Assembly: GCF_005870085.1 (NCBI RefSeq)
Contig: NZ_SZNM01000004.1
Span: 270,362-334,361 of the forward strand
Length of the DNA: 64,000 bases
Reading direction: 5' to 3'
From: Aquibacillus sediminis
Lineage (GTDB): Bacteria > Bacillota > Bacilli > Bacillales > Amphibacillaceae
Of this stretch, positions 26,815 to 35,143 are shown one piece after another; within the stretch, counting starts at the first letter, position 1, and each line of letters opens with the position of its first letter. A program made the translations under genes and the position numbers. The notes beneath the pieces are model-generated. The model was not told the DNA's origin. It was given only the letters and a program-made list of their open reading frames with translations, and did no database searches.

Positions 26815-26828
26815 TTCTAAGTGTGTGT
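26815..26828. promoter_or_regulatory. LexA (SOS) box-like sequence
   Basis: CGAACAAACGTTCT matches the Bacillus LexA consensus CGAACRNRYGTTYC at all but the last base. It lies in the upstream region of the leftward RHH-like gene. A TATAAG hexamer adjoins it on the minus strand. The match is seen; SOS control is inferred. Confidence 0.5.
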
Positions 26829-26974
26829 ATTGACCACACAATGTCCTTAATGGGTTAAGTATATATGGTTAATCATCTTCTTAACAGCTAAAACTCATTT
26901 TCATTACCACCTTGTTACGAAGTTTATTATACAAATTTTCAACTTATATCCAAGGCCATTCCAATTAATATATT

Positions 26975-27200
26975 AACGGAAATGGTGTCGACTTTTGCAA
27001 AACTCCTTGAAATTGAAATTTGTATTGCTCATCATTTAGGATATGTACTTCTTTGTAACTAGATCCGCAAGACAGTACTCTTTCACTCCTGCTTTTTCAA
27101 AAAGCTTAAATTACTTCCTACGTCTACTTTATCTAATTCAGATAATCCTATCTGGTCATCCATTACATCCTTTGGCATCTTCAGGGAGAAATTAAGTCAT
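26975..27200 (-). pseudogene. Degraded ORF, possibly Uma2-family
   Basis: Frames on the minus strand read KAGVKEYCLADLVTKK, then, shifted, EVHILNDEQYKFQFQGVLQK. That order (AGVKEYWxxDP..KEVHI..L..GKYQFQG) is like the C-terminal half of Uma2/DUF820 nucleases. Stops and shifts interrupt it, so it is a relic at most. Confidence 0.3.
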
Positions 27201-27209
27201 TTTTCATTA

Positions 27210-27961
27210 TTATTCGAACAAATGATGTAACAAGCGATCTTTATCCTCGAAAAATTGCTTCATAATCCTATAATGTTGACTTTCCTCTAGTTTGACATCG
27301 TCCATGCCCTCCTCGGTTAGTTCTATGATTTTCGCATGCGGATATGCCATAAGGATTGGTGAGTGTGTGGAGATAATAAACTGCGACCCTTGATGAACAA
27401 GTTCATTGATTCGAGCTAATAAGGACAATTGCCTTAAAGGGGATAATGCTGCCTCAGGTTCATCCAACATGTATAAGCCATTCCCTGAAACCGTTCATTA
27501 AAAGCAGCAAAAAATGACTCTCCATGGGATTGCTCGTGTAATGATTTTCCTCCAAAGGAATCAATAATTTTACCCCCACCAGGTTCTTTGTCTAAATTTT
27601 CGATATTGGTTGCTACATTGTAAAACGTTTCCGAACGAAAGAAAAATTGATCCTTTGCACGATACGTCCCTTTTACAACACGCAAATAGTCATCTAAGTT
27701 AGAATGGGAATCGAAGCTAGAAAAGTTAAAATTAAACGTGCCACCTTCAGGATTAAAGCCTAGAACAACAGCAATGCCTTCAAGTAATGTTGACTTTCCC
27801 GTGCCATTTTCACCGATAATATAGGTGACGTTTGGGTGAAGTTTTAATTCGTTAAATTTTCGAATGGTTGGTAGTGACAGTGGGAACTGATCATAGGATG
27901 GAATCTGATCCCTTTTCAAATATACCTCTCTTATAAATTGGGTATCATAGTTTAATAGCAT
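27210..27961 (-). pseudogene. Frameshifted AAA/ABC-type ATPase (RecF/COG3910-like)
   Basis: The N-terminal part (MLLNYDTQFIREVYLKRDQI) has Walker A GENGTGKST and ends near NERFQG. The C-terminal part has YMLDEPEAALSP (Walker B and D-loop) and STHSPILMAYP (switch His). The frames join if one base is added after CAGGG near 27487. Whole length would be about 250 residues, as in small RecF-like ATPases. The good ribosome binding site GGAGGAGGACACC sits before the ATG at 27961. Either a recent inactivation or a read error. Confidence 0.75.
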
Positions 27962-28001
27962 GGTGTCCTCCTCCAAAGCATTTAGATAAAATTAAACTCG
28001 C

Positions 28002-28430
28002 TTATGGTGCAAATGGGAAGTACGTAAAGGCAACAATAAATAGCGCAAATCCTCCAACCCAAATGTATAAGATACTAAACAAAATGACGAAACCTATCCA
28101 TCCCCAGCGCTGCCAAGATTGTTTTGTTAACGCTAGCTTGACTAAGCGATAGTTGATGATCCCAAGTACATAAAAACCTAATATTAAAAAACATGGTACG
28201 ACCCACTGACCAACTGACGTGGAAGCTTCTGTTGTCCGTGCGGAAAAGAAGCCTGACTGGAGTTTTATGATTTGCGACACTACTATGAATATAACAGCAA
28301 ACACAGCACCAGTGCCACCAATCCACTTCTTTTCTACTTTAGTCATCCCTATCAATAAACACCAACCAATCACAATAAATAAAATAAATAAAATATAATC
28401 GATTGTAGACAGCTCCTTTTTTGCCAACAT
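28002..28430 (-). CDS. Four-span membrane protein, unknown
   Basis: A 142-aa protein with hydrophobic segments at about 11-28, 38-55, 73-95 and 112-135. No family is recognised. The ATG at 28430 lacks a clear ribosome binding site; an AAAAAAGGAG lies inside the first codons and would suit a start near the codon for Ile10, but no standard start codon is there. It stops 40 bp before the ATPase start and may share its transcript. Confidence 0.5.
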   Translation of the reverse strand: MLAKKELSTIDYILFILFIVIGWCLLIGMTKVEKKWIGGTGAVFAVIFIVVSQIIKLQSGFFSARTTEASTSVGQWVVPCFLILGFYVLGIINYRLVKLALTKQSWQRWGWIGFVILFSILYIWVGGFALFIVAFTYFPFAP

Positions 28431-28680
28431 AACAGACGCGCTTTTCCACCTTAAGGTTAAGGTTCATAATAATTATCAAAAAGAGTCCGCTTTATTTAAG
28501 TAACATCCGGCGGCGATGAGGAACCTCGCCCCTGGATGGTGTATTACTTTAGATATAGTTGTGACATAATTGCCGTTGATTTTCATTCCAGATAAATTTG
28601 TTAAATAAACAATAGGATGACTAAATCAATATTTCTTTTCATCATTTCTTTATCCACCAGCATTATTTCTCACTTTTAAT

Positions 28681-28899
28681 TTATCCTTTATTTTTATACT
28701 CACAGGAGAAATGGGCTATTTGTAATCCAGATCTTTCAATGGTGGGAAGACCACCTTTATCATAGCATTTATCTACCATGTTTTTGACTTCTATATAGTT
28801 AAAATACTGCTGCGTAATTAATATAAAACCAGCAATGATAATTAAACAGGCAATGATGATAACTATTGGATTTGACTGTACGAACGATTTAAAATTCAT
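28681..28899 (-). CDS. Small single-span membrane protein, unknown
   Basis: A 72-aa protein. Basic MNFKSFVQSN is followed by one membrane helix (11-29, PIVIIIACLIIIAGFILIT) and a short outer domain with two Cys (about 45 and 66), which could form a disulfide. AAGGGGTTAATTA precedes the ATG. No family is recognised. Confidence 0.5.
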   Translation of the reverse strand: MNFKSFVQSNPIVIIIACLIIIAGFILITQQYFNYIEVKNMVDKCYDKGGLPTIERSGLQIAHFSCEYKNKG

Positions 28900-28950
28900 T
28901 AATTAACCCCTTATCTTTTTGTTTTGATTCCTCAAACATCTCATTTGTTG

Positions 28951-29110
28951 TTATTCCCCAATATTTACCAACCATTTACGTAACTTAGCTTTTGGATAAT
29001 ATACTATACCCTTTACAGTGATGTGTGGAGCGTTAGGATATGCTTCTAATAAAGCTTTTTCATCCTATTTCCCTACACCGATAAAGTAATGGACTTCTGT
29101 TCCTTTTATT
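28951..29110 (-). pseudogene. Remnant of a small phage-type HTH/excisionase-like gene
   Basis: The frame ends EAYPNAPHITVKGIVYYPKA then KLRKWLVNIGE and stop, resembling C-terminal ends of DUF771/excisionase-type proteins (MIPHIxVxxxxxFPRxxVxxWL). Upstream frames are broken. The rest of 28900-29374 shows no other gene. Confidence 0.25.
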
Positions 29111-29374
29111 AGCTCATGATCATTTTACTTTATCAAAACGATCAAAAAATTTTGGGTTACGGGGTTTCTGAAATTTTAAGTCCCTCACCGATAAAATAAC
29201 CAGCGACCTCAATTCGAATCGCGCTCCATCGTAGTAATGATCCTCTTCTCATTTATTCAATATAGATGAATTTTTCGAAATTTTCAATTGATCAACACGT
29301 TGTAACTAATACCTAGAATCTCAAACATGAACTTTTATTTGACTCTTACTAACCGATTGTTCTATTCGGATTCC

Positions 29375-29593
29375 CTATCTTTGTTTCATTTCTTCTAAAT
29401 ATTTTTTTACATCCATTGATTTAAAAAGTAATATAATTATGGTTAGTGCAATGACTATAAGGATAAGACTAATCATCGTTGAGATCAAACTCCCACCAGT
29501 ATAAAGAATAACAAGCTGTAAAATCGTAACCGTTAACCCAATAAATACCAAACTTCCTATTCTTAATTTATGCAGTTCTGTTAACTTATTCAT
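29375..29593 (-). CDS. Small two-span membrane protein, unknown
   Basis: A 72-aa protein with membrane segments at about 11-31 and 35-56, and a basic C-tail, MDVKKYLEEMKQR. The upstream AGGGGGGTAT acts as ribosome binding site. No family is recognised. It is close to the repeat at 29675. Confidence 0.5.
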   Translation of the reverse strand: MNKLTELHKLRIGSLVFIGLTVTILQLVILYTGGSLISTMISLILIVIALTIIILLFKSMDVKKYLEEMKQR

Positions 29594-29669
29594 ATACCCC
29601 CCTAAAAGTCACAGACCTACCATCCTTATTCTACATACGACTCACACATAAAAAAGTTTCACTATATTT

Positions 29670-29760
29670 AGGACATAGGGACAGGTTTGTTGTCCCACCT
29701 GTTGGTCCTTCCGCCTTTTAACAGGTGGGCGGGATAGTTCACTATCCACTTGTCCCAATA
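29670..29760. repeat. GGGACAGG-type hairpin repeat, copy 1
   Basis: GGGACAG (29678-29684) with CTTGTCCC (29750-29757) forms the outside of an ~85-nt hairpin. Inside it, CCCACCTGTT pairs with AACAGGTGGG. Related GGGACAG sequences occur at 30860 and 31150. Together they look like a Bacillaceae intergenic repeat family and may act as terminators. Confidence 0.6.
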
Positions 29761-29795
29761 AAAATGCAATCAATGGGAATAGTAAAGGGTGAAGG

Positions 29796-30857
29796 ATGGT
29801 GAACTATATGGAAGCCTTTACTCATTATAAAATAAAAGAGACAGATGATGGCTTTGAGGTCATTTTATATCTAGATGAAAACTTAACAGAGTTCTCAGAT
29901 GAGTTAGGAACTGTCCCCAAGATGAAGGAGTCGGATATTGAAAAGGAAGCAGTAAGTTATGTAAAAAGGCTCCTTCCCTCTTTAAAGGTGAAATCAGTTA
30001 AAATTATGGCTGGTGCTATGTTGTTAACATCATTAGCATTCGGTGCCGTCACAGATCATCAAGTAGCCGCGGCTGAAAGCCCTGTAAATCAAACACAAAG
30101 CCTGTCTTCCTATACTGTATCAGCTGGAGATACTCTATATGGGATTGCTAAACGCACTGGCACTACGGTAGATGCAATCAAACAAGCAAACCAGTTATCG
30201 TCAAACGTGATACAAGTCGGCCAGACATTAACGATACCTACTAGCGCTACATCCAATCCAACTCAAGCAAGCGGAACAACCTATCAAGTCGTTTCAGGAG
30301 ATACCTTATATGGAATTGCAGCACGTAACGGAACAACGGTAGATGCAATCAAACAAGCGAACCAATTATCATCTAATTTGTTACAGGTTGGTCAGACGCT
30401 AACCATACCTGGTACTGCATCATCGCCGATGCCGACAGATACAACATTATCATCACCAACAAAACAAACAGAACAACAGGAAGATCTAAATCAGGAAGAA
30501 GTAGAGTGGCTAGCGAAGATGATATACAGTGAAGGTAGGGGTGAATCCTTAGAAGGACAAATTGCTATTGGAGCTGTGATTATGAATCGTGTAGAAAGTC
30601 CAATATTTCCGAACAATGTAAAAGATGTTTTATTTGAGAAAAGTTATGGGTATTATCAATTTACGCCAGCAGAAACGGGCGCGATTAACAATGCAACACC
30701 GAACGCACAAAACATAGAAGCGGCAGAACGAGCGATTCAAGGGGAAGATCCAACAAATGGAGCATTATTTTTTTACAACCCTGATAAAACATCAAGTTCC
30801 TATCTTAAAAGTCGTACCGTTTCAACTATTATAGGTAACCATACGTTTGCGTTTTAA
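29796..30857 (+). CDS. LysM / SleB-type (Hydrolase_2) cell-wall hydrolase
   Basis: A 353-aa protein. An acidic N-terminal segment of about 65 residues precedes a hydrophobic export segment (about 69-89, SVKIMAGAMLLTSLAF). Two LysM repeats follow (about 104-148 and 165-209), almost identical at protein and DNA level (GTTVDAIKQANQLSSN and QVGQTLTIP), which indicates a recent duplication. The C-terminal 120 residues (WLAKMIYSEGRGESLEGQIA, VIMNRVESP, GALFFYNPDKT) are the SleB/CwlJ hydrolase domain with its catalytic Glu. Probably active on spore or cell-wall peptidoglycan. The start could be the ATG at 29796 or 29808. Flanked by GGGACAGG repeats. Confidence 0.88.
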   Translation: MVNYMEAFTHYKIKETDDGFEVILYLDENLTEFSDELGTVPKMKESDIEKEAVSYVKRLLPSLKVKSVKIMAGAMLLTSLAFGAVTDHQVAAAESPVNQTQSLSSYTVSAGDTLYGIAKRTGTTVDAIKQANQLSSNVIQVGQTLTIPTSATSNPTQASGTTYQVVSGDTLYGIAARNGTTVDAIKQANQLSSNLLQVGQTLTIPGTASSPMPTDTTLSSPTKQTEQQEDLNQEEVEWLAKMIYSEGRGESLEGQIAIGAVIMNRVESPIFPNNVKDVLFEKSYGYYQFTPAETGAINNATPNAQNIEAAERAIQGEDPTNGALFFYNPDKTSSSYLKSRTVSTIIGNHTFAF

Positions 30858-30915
30858 AATGGGACAGGGTTGCTTTCCCCCTTCTTTTTTTGCTTAAAAA
30901 AGGTAGCCTGTCTCC
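30858..30915. repeat. GGGACAGG-type repeat, copy 2
   Basis: GGGACAGGG just after the LysM/SleB stop codon, with AGCCTGTCTCC about 45 nt later as an imperfect partner. Probably acts as the gene's terminator region. Confidence 0.5.
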
Positions 30916-31036
30916 TTGTACTACCAATGTTAATCTGAACATTTTTTCCTTTCTTGGACAGGATTTTTGCTCGTTGTCAGTCAATGGGCGGATCTGTCTC
31001 CCTCCTGTCTCTTCTTTTATCTTTTGGCATATTAAA

Positions 31037-31075
31037 AACCCCCCAAAGTTAGTTTTTCTAACTTTTGGTGGGGTT
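31037..31075. terminator. Hairpin terminator between the LysM/SleB and TPR genes
   Basis: AACCCC and CCAAAGTTAG pair with CTAACTTTTGG and GGGGTT around five T. It probably serves transcripts from either side. Confidence 0.65.
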
Positions 31076-31147
31076 GTACAATCCGCTTGCTCTATTTCCT
31101 CTTCGGCTAGCCATTAGTGGGTTGCTAAATATGTCGCTTTGTCTCTA

Positions 31148-31186
31148 CTTACTGGGACAGAGTCCCTGTCCCCATGTCCCACCCTT
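31148..31186. repeat. GGGACAG-type repeat, copy 3 (overlaps the TPR gene end)
   Basis: GGGACAG and CTGTCCC (hairpin arms) plus a further GTCCC. It supplies the final codons and stop of the TPR gene on the minus strand. Confidence 0.55.
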
Positions 31187-32321
31187 TGGCTTTTTCGTTG
31201 GTCATTTTTACAAATTTATTTTCATAGGTGCGTTTTTTCTTGGTGTTACCGGTGGCTTCGAAGAATTTAATGGTATCTGCAAGGGCATTTTCTAATAAGT
31301 CTGGGTCATTTGTTTTTTCGATTTCTTCGATGGCGTTCTCATAATTTCTTCCAGCCTGTAATGTATTTGGTTGTTCTTTATTCTCCAAGCAGTATGCATA
31401 TTGCATATAGATCATACCAACTTCTTTAGGAGAATAATTAGGGAGTTTCAAATGAATAGCAATTGCCTGTTCATAGTATGGAACTGCTTGATCATACTGC
31501 GATTGATCAAAATAATTAAATGCCATCTCTGTATACGCTTCTGCATGGACTAACTTATTGGCAAGAGTTGATTCATCAAACATTGGAAAGGCCTCTTCCA
31601 AATACATATTAGCTTTTTCATACTCATTTTTACTTCCATACATTTTAGCGATACTTACGAGACTATTAATTTTAATTTCTGCGTTCGTATCTCCAGCAAG
31701 TTCAAGTGTCTTTTGTAAATAATCAATCGCATCATCTGTTTCATTGATCATGGAATGGAGCGCACCAAGTTTGAAATGAAGAAACAGTACCATTTGGTTT
31801 TGATCATTTTGTGCATTTTCTTGTTGAAAATAAGTTAAACCACGCTTATAATACTTGATTGCTCTAAGGAACTTTTCTAAATTTTCTTCCGCTTCCCCTA
31901 GTACGAGATAAGCACGTGCCGCTTTTATCTGGTCAATTGGTTCCTCATTTTCGATTTGTTTCACGGCGTCTGACATAATTTTTCGCGCAAGCTTATAATC
32001 GCACATAAATGCTAAATTACCATATAAGATAATTTCATCGGTTGATTTGTCTTGCATATCTTGATATAAGTCTTTAATAATCGCTGCTGCTTGTCTTCCT
32101 TCTCCTATTTGCGAATGACAAGTTGCATCAAGAAGGGACAAAGTGGTCCCCAACGTTTTACTTGTTTCATGGTTTTGTCGAAACTCTTTTGTTTTTGATA
32201 ACACATTAGGAAAGTGTCCGCGTTTGAACTCATCCACAATTACTTGCACTTCCTCTTTGTTATCCTCATTTATGTATGCTTTTAGATTTTCTTCTACATT
32301 TAAAATATCCATTGTTGACAT
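31149..32321 (-). CDS. Tetratricopeptide-repeat protein
   Basis: A 390-aa helical protein with at least seven TPR units (for example AARAYLVLGEAEENLEKFLR, VLFLHFKLGALHSMINETDD, AYTEMAFNYFDQSQYDQAVP). It resembles the Rap/TPR-type proteins of Bacillus but has no DNA-binding or Rap three-helix domain that I recognise. The partner is unknown. TAGGAGTAAGATAT precedes the ATG. The last dozen codons (GWDMGTGTLSQ) are read from a GGGACAG repeat, so the C-terminus appears altered by repeat insertion. Confidence 0.75.
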   Translation of the reverse strand: MSTMDILNVEENLKAYINEDNKEEVQVIVDEFKRGHFPNVLSKTKEFRQNHETSKTLGTTLSLLDATCHSQIGEGRQAAAIIKDLYQDMQDKSTDEIILYGNLAFMCDYKLARKIMSDAVKQIENEEPIDQIKAARAYLVLGEAEENLEKFLRAIKYYKRGLTYFQQENAQNDQNQMVLFLHFKLGALHSMINETDDAIDYLQKTLELAGDTNAEIKINSLVSIAKMYGSKNEYEKANMYLEEAFPMFDESTLANKLVHAEAYTEMAFNYFDQSQYDQAVPYYEQAIAIHLKLPNYSPKEVGMIYMQYAYCLENKEQPNTLQAGRNYENAIEEIEKTNDPDLLENALADTIKFFEATGNTKKKRTYENKFVKMTNEKAKGWDMGTGTLSQ

Positions 32322-32558
32322 ATATCTTACTCCTATCTTTCCAAATTAGTAGTCGTTTATCACTTTTAAGTGGTCACTTAAAAAAAGCAACGTTCTAGTT
32401 AGATAGCTTACCTCATCATGCACGTTAAGATATCTAGTTCTATTACCATATTTACCTATTTAGAATCGTTTTAAACTATGCATTCCAAGCTAACAGTAGT
32501 AATCTAATGGTTCGTAATTGCAATTTTAACGCAATAATAGTGCATCTTTAGATTTAAC

Positions 32559-33437
32559 TTAGCGTTTTTTTCCCTTATCTCGGTGATTGTGTTTGTCTAA
32601 CTGAATCACAACCCCTTGGACAACCCGTGTATTACCATCCACTTTTCCTTCGTTTTCTTCTTCCTTCGTTCCCCATAATTTCAACAAGTAATAGATCGCA
32701 ATCGAGTAACTTGTAAGTTGCATTAATTTCAAGAATCCTCCTGCTAATTGTTGATCATTCAATGCGTTCAGGGCAGGAATTAGTTCACCGGATACTGTCA
32801 TGTATGGAGTGTACATCGGCTGCTGTGCAACAATTAAAAATATAGCAACAGGCATTAAAAACAACACCATAATAAAAACGTAGGCCCCGCGAAGGAAATA
32901 GCTATGATCAGCAATTTCCTCTGATGGTTGAATAATCATCCACCAAGTAAGAAGAGCGAACATAACTAACAGTACCTCATAGAAAAATTGTAACAGTACA
33001 CTTCCAGTAATCGCATTAAATGCCGGCGGTAGGGTGAATATCGTGATCAATGCATTAAATAGTAACGCAAGCGGCCATGGATGTGCGAACAGTACTTTAG
33101 CAATAGCCGCCTTCTTATGACGCCAAAAAAATACTTGCACATATTGCTTCGGCAAACTCAAAATAAACAATGGTACTGCGATAAAAATGATAATGGATAG
33201 CTGTAAAATCAAGGCACTGACTAAATAATAATCTGCAACCACAGCAAATGGCGTTCCTTTAACAAGAAAAAATAACGAGATAGCCGTGAAAAAATAAATC
33301 TTCTGATTCGTTGTTGGGTTGTAATGTGGTGAGTGAATCATCGTTTTGACATACCAATAACAAAGTAACATGGATATCATCAATGTAAAGGGACCAACTA
33401 GTTCATACCAAGCATGATTGGCTAGTAAATAACTCAT
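32559..33437 (-). CDS. ctaG: Cytochrome c oxidase assembly factor CtaG (caa3-type)
   Basis: A 292-aa membrane protein with about seven helices. The stretches GTPFAVVADYYLVSALILQL, AHPWPLALLFNALITIFTLP and LLTWWMIIQPSEEIADHSYF are the pattern of the B. subtilis CtaG family, needed for assembly of the copper centre of caa3 oxidase. The basic C-tail (KHNHRDKGKKR) is cytosolic. The start ATG follows TTGGAGGTAATGCAAA. B. subtilis ctaG lies in the cta operon; here it is alone, next to a TPR gene. Confidence 0.9.
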   Translation of the reverse strand: MSYLLANHAWYELVGPFTLMISMLLCYWYVKTMIHSPHYNPTTNQKIYFFTAISLFFLVKGTPFAVVADYYLVSALILQLSIIIFIAVPLFILSLPKQYVQVFFWRHKKAAIAKVLFAHPWPLALLFNALITIFTLPPAFNAITGSVLLQFFYEVLLVMFALLTWWMIIQPSEEIADHSYFLRGAYVFIMVLFLMPVAIFLIVAQQPMYTPYMTVSGELIPALNALNDQQLAGGFLKLMQLTSYSIAIYYLLKLWGTKEEENEGKVDGNTRVVQGVVIQLDKHNHRDKGKKR

Positions 33438-34049
33438 TTTGCATTACCTCCAAGATTATGATCAGCAGATGTGTTATGCCAATTTTTTGAGTATGCAATT
33501 AATGTGAGCTTCATTTCACCTATTCATTCATCGAGTAACGTTCCTGTTGAAATGGTTATTATCTTCAAAAGTATCGTTAAACGACCGCTCACAATAACCT
33601 GTTACTAGTTATCGTAGACAATTCAGCATTCCTTTTCAACAAACTAACTAGAATCATTTCCATAAATCTACTATAATCGATATCTATTCTAAAGGGTGTG
33701 ATTTATTTTATACGACAACTTATTTTTTTCTATATATCCAAATCCCCACATTTCTTAAAAAAGCTAAGTGAATTGTTCCTATTACCTATTTCCTTATTTG
33801 GCTTAGATAATTTCTGTTATGTATCGTCTCATTGTTATAATAATCATCACGATTAGTGTTTATGTAGGAAAAAATTATTAAATAAATGTGTCGATAAATC
33901 CAGTATGTTCCTATTCTTCATATATATATTCCCTAGTAATTTAACATAAATTCTCCTATTATTTGGTATAGACCATTTCAAGTGTGAATGTTATGTAGTT
34001 ATAATTTTTATGTAACGTCCTAATAAACAATATGAAAAGGAAGAGATAA
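33438..34049. other. 612-bp AT-rich region without a recognisable gene
   Basis: Neither strand has a frame with a credible start and coding pattern, and there is no clear hairpin terminator or riboswitch. It may be the residue of decayed genes. A TATAAT near 33999 could serve the small frame at 34050. Confidence 0.4.
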
Positions 34050-34154
34050 ATGCTAAATATCATAATTATTATCGTATTGATCTGTTGGGCTATAGCACTT
34101 ATAGATATTATATTAAGACCAATTAGAAGATTATTTAGAAAGGATCATCGATAG
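34050..34154 (+). CDS. 34-residue membrane peptide
   Basis: MLNIIIIIVLICWAIALIDI then ILRPIRRLFRKDHR: one membrane helix and a strongly basic tail. AAAAGGAAGAGATAA precedes the ATG. The pattern is that of small membrane-active peptides or type I toxin-like proteins, but there is no evidence for an antisense RNA. Function unknown. Confidence 0.45.
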   Translation: MLNIIIIIVLICWAIALIDIILRPIRRLFRKDHR

Positions 34155-34302
34155 GATAGATGATTAGTAGTATATGGACGAAACTAAGAGTCATTGACTA
34201 GGGTAGAAATAATCAGAGAGTAGAGGCTAATGTAGGCTTTATAAGTTAAAGAAGTCTATTCTAAATACTGAGCATTCTGTTATATAGGGGAGAAAGCCTT
34301 TT

Positions 34303-34891
34303 ATGCAAAAAACTTTTGCAAACTACTACGACAAAGCAATGGCACCGTTAGAGAAAAGGTATATCCATAGATGGCGCAAGAACTTATTAGCGAAAACAAC
34401 CGGTACAGTACTAGAAATTGGCTTTGGTAGTACTGGCATTAATTTTCCTATTTACGAGACCTGTGACAAAGTTATCGCCATTGAGCCCAACCCTTATATG
34501 TTGGAAAAAGCGAAACACCGAACACACCAAACTAGTGTACCAATTGATCTTGTAGAAAGTATAGCAGAGCAACTGCCGATTGCAGATGATTCAGTTGATA
34601 CGATTGCGATGACATTGGTGCTTTGTTCCGTGATGATATGGAGCCAGTGTTGCAAGAGTGCAAACGAGTGCTTAAACCGAATGGGAAACTTTTGGTGTTA
34701 GAGCATATCAAGATGAAGCAACCAATAATGGCTGGAATGCAGTACCTTTTCACCTCAATTTGGAAGTGGACCTGCGATGGTTATCACCTTAATCGCCATA
34801 CGCAAAAATCAACTAAAGAAACTGGATTGAGATTTTAGAGTGTAAACATTATCTATCTAGTTTAGTCCTCTCACTTGTCGCACGACTTTAA
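34303..34891 (+). pseudogene. Frameshifted class I SAM-dependent methyltransferase
   Basis: The first frame has VLEIGFGSTGINFPIYETCD (motif I), VIAIEPNPYMLEKAK (motif II) and PIADDSVDTIAMTLVLCSV. From about 34630 the next frame continues DMEPVLQECKRVLKPNGKLL (motif post-III). After about 34825 a third frame gives LEILECKHYLSSLVLSLVAR. Two 1-nt changes (near 34633 and 34830) therefore break it. Intact relatives are UbiE-like methyltransferases of about 200 residues. AGGGGAGAAAGCCTTTT precedes the ATG. Confidence 0.8.
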
Positions 34892-34902
34892 CAAACTTTT
34901 TA

Positions 34903-34931
34903 TTGACGTTTTTCGACAAAACTGATATTAT
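34903..34931 (+). promoter_or_regulatory. SigA-type promoter of pbuG
   Basis: TTGACG (34903-34908) and TATTAT (34926-34931) with exactly 17 nt between them, about 35 nt before the purine aptamer. Confidence 0.8.
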
Positions 34932-34965
34932 TTCTCTATTATTCTTAAAAACAAAACAACATCAA

Positions 34966-35033
34966 CCTTGTATAAGTTCAAGAATATGGCTTGAACGTTT
35001 CTACCAGCTACCTTAAATAGCTTGTCTACAAGG
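34966..35033 (+). ncRNA. Purine riboswitch aptamer, guanine class
   Basis: P1 pairs CCTTGTA with TACAAGG. The J2/3 block GTTTCTACC is present, with P2 GTTCAAG / CTTGAAC and P3 AGCTA / TAGCT. The ligand-contact base just before the 3' strand of P1 is C (TGTC then TACAAGG), which predicts guanine or hypoxanthine and not adenine. The gene downstream is pbuG, which agrees. Confidence 0.93.
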
Positions 35034-35110
35034 AATAAGAAATATAATGGTATATTTCTTATTCCTAAATGTAGAGCAAACTTTGGCTGTTAGTAGCCAA
35101 AGTTTTTTTG
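35031..35110 (+). terminator. Expression platform of the purine riboswitch
   Basis: A 16-bp perfect hairpin (35031-35046 with 35051-35066) overlaps the 3' strand of P1 and should be the antiterminator-side alternative. It is followed by a terminator (35078-35088 with 35095-35105, then seven T). Guanine-bound aptamer would favour termination. Confidence 0.75.
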
Positions 35111-35143
35111 TGTGTAAAATAGGAGATTAGGAGATGAAACACC

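Noticed and set aside
29600..31150. CRISPR-like array from the repeated GGGACAG sequences
   Set aside because: Only three dissimilar copies with irregular spacing and no cas genes; they are dispersed hairpin repeats.
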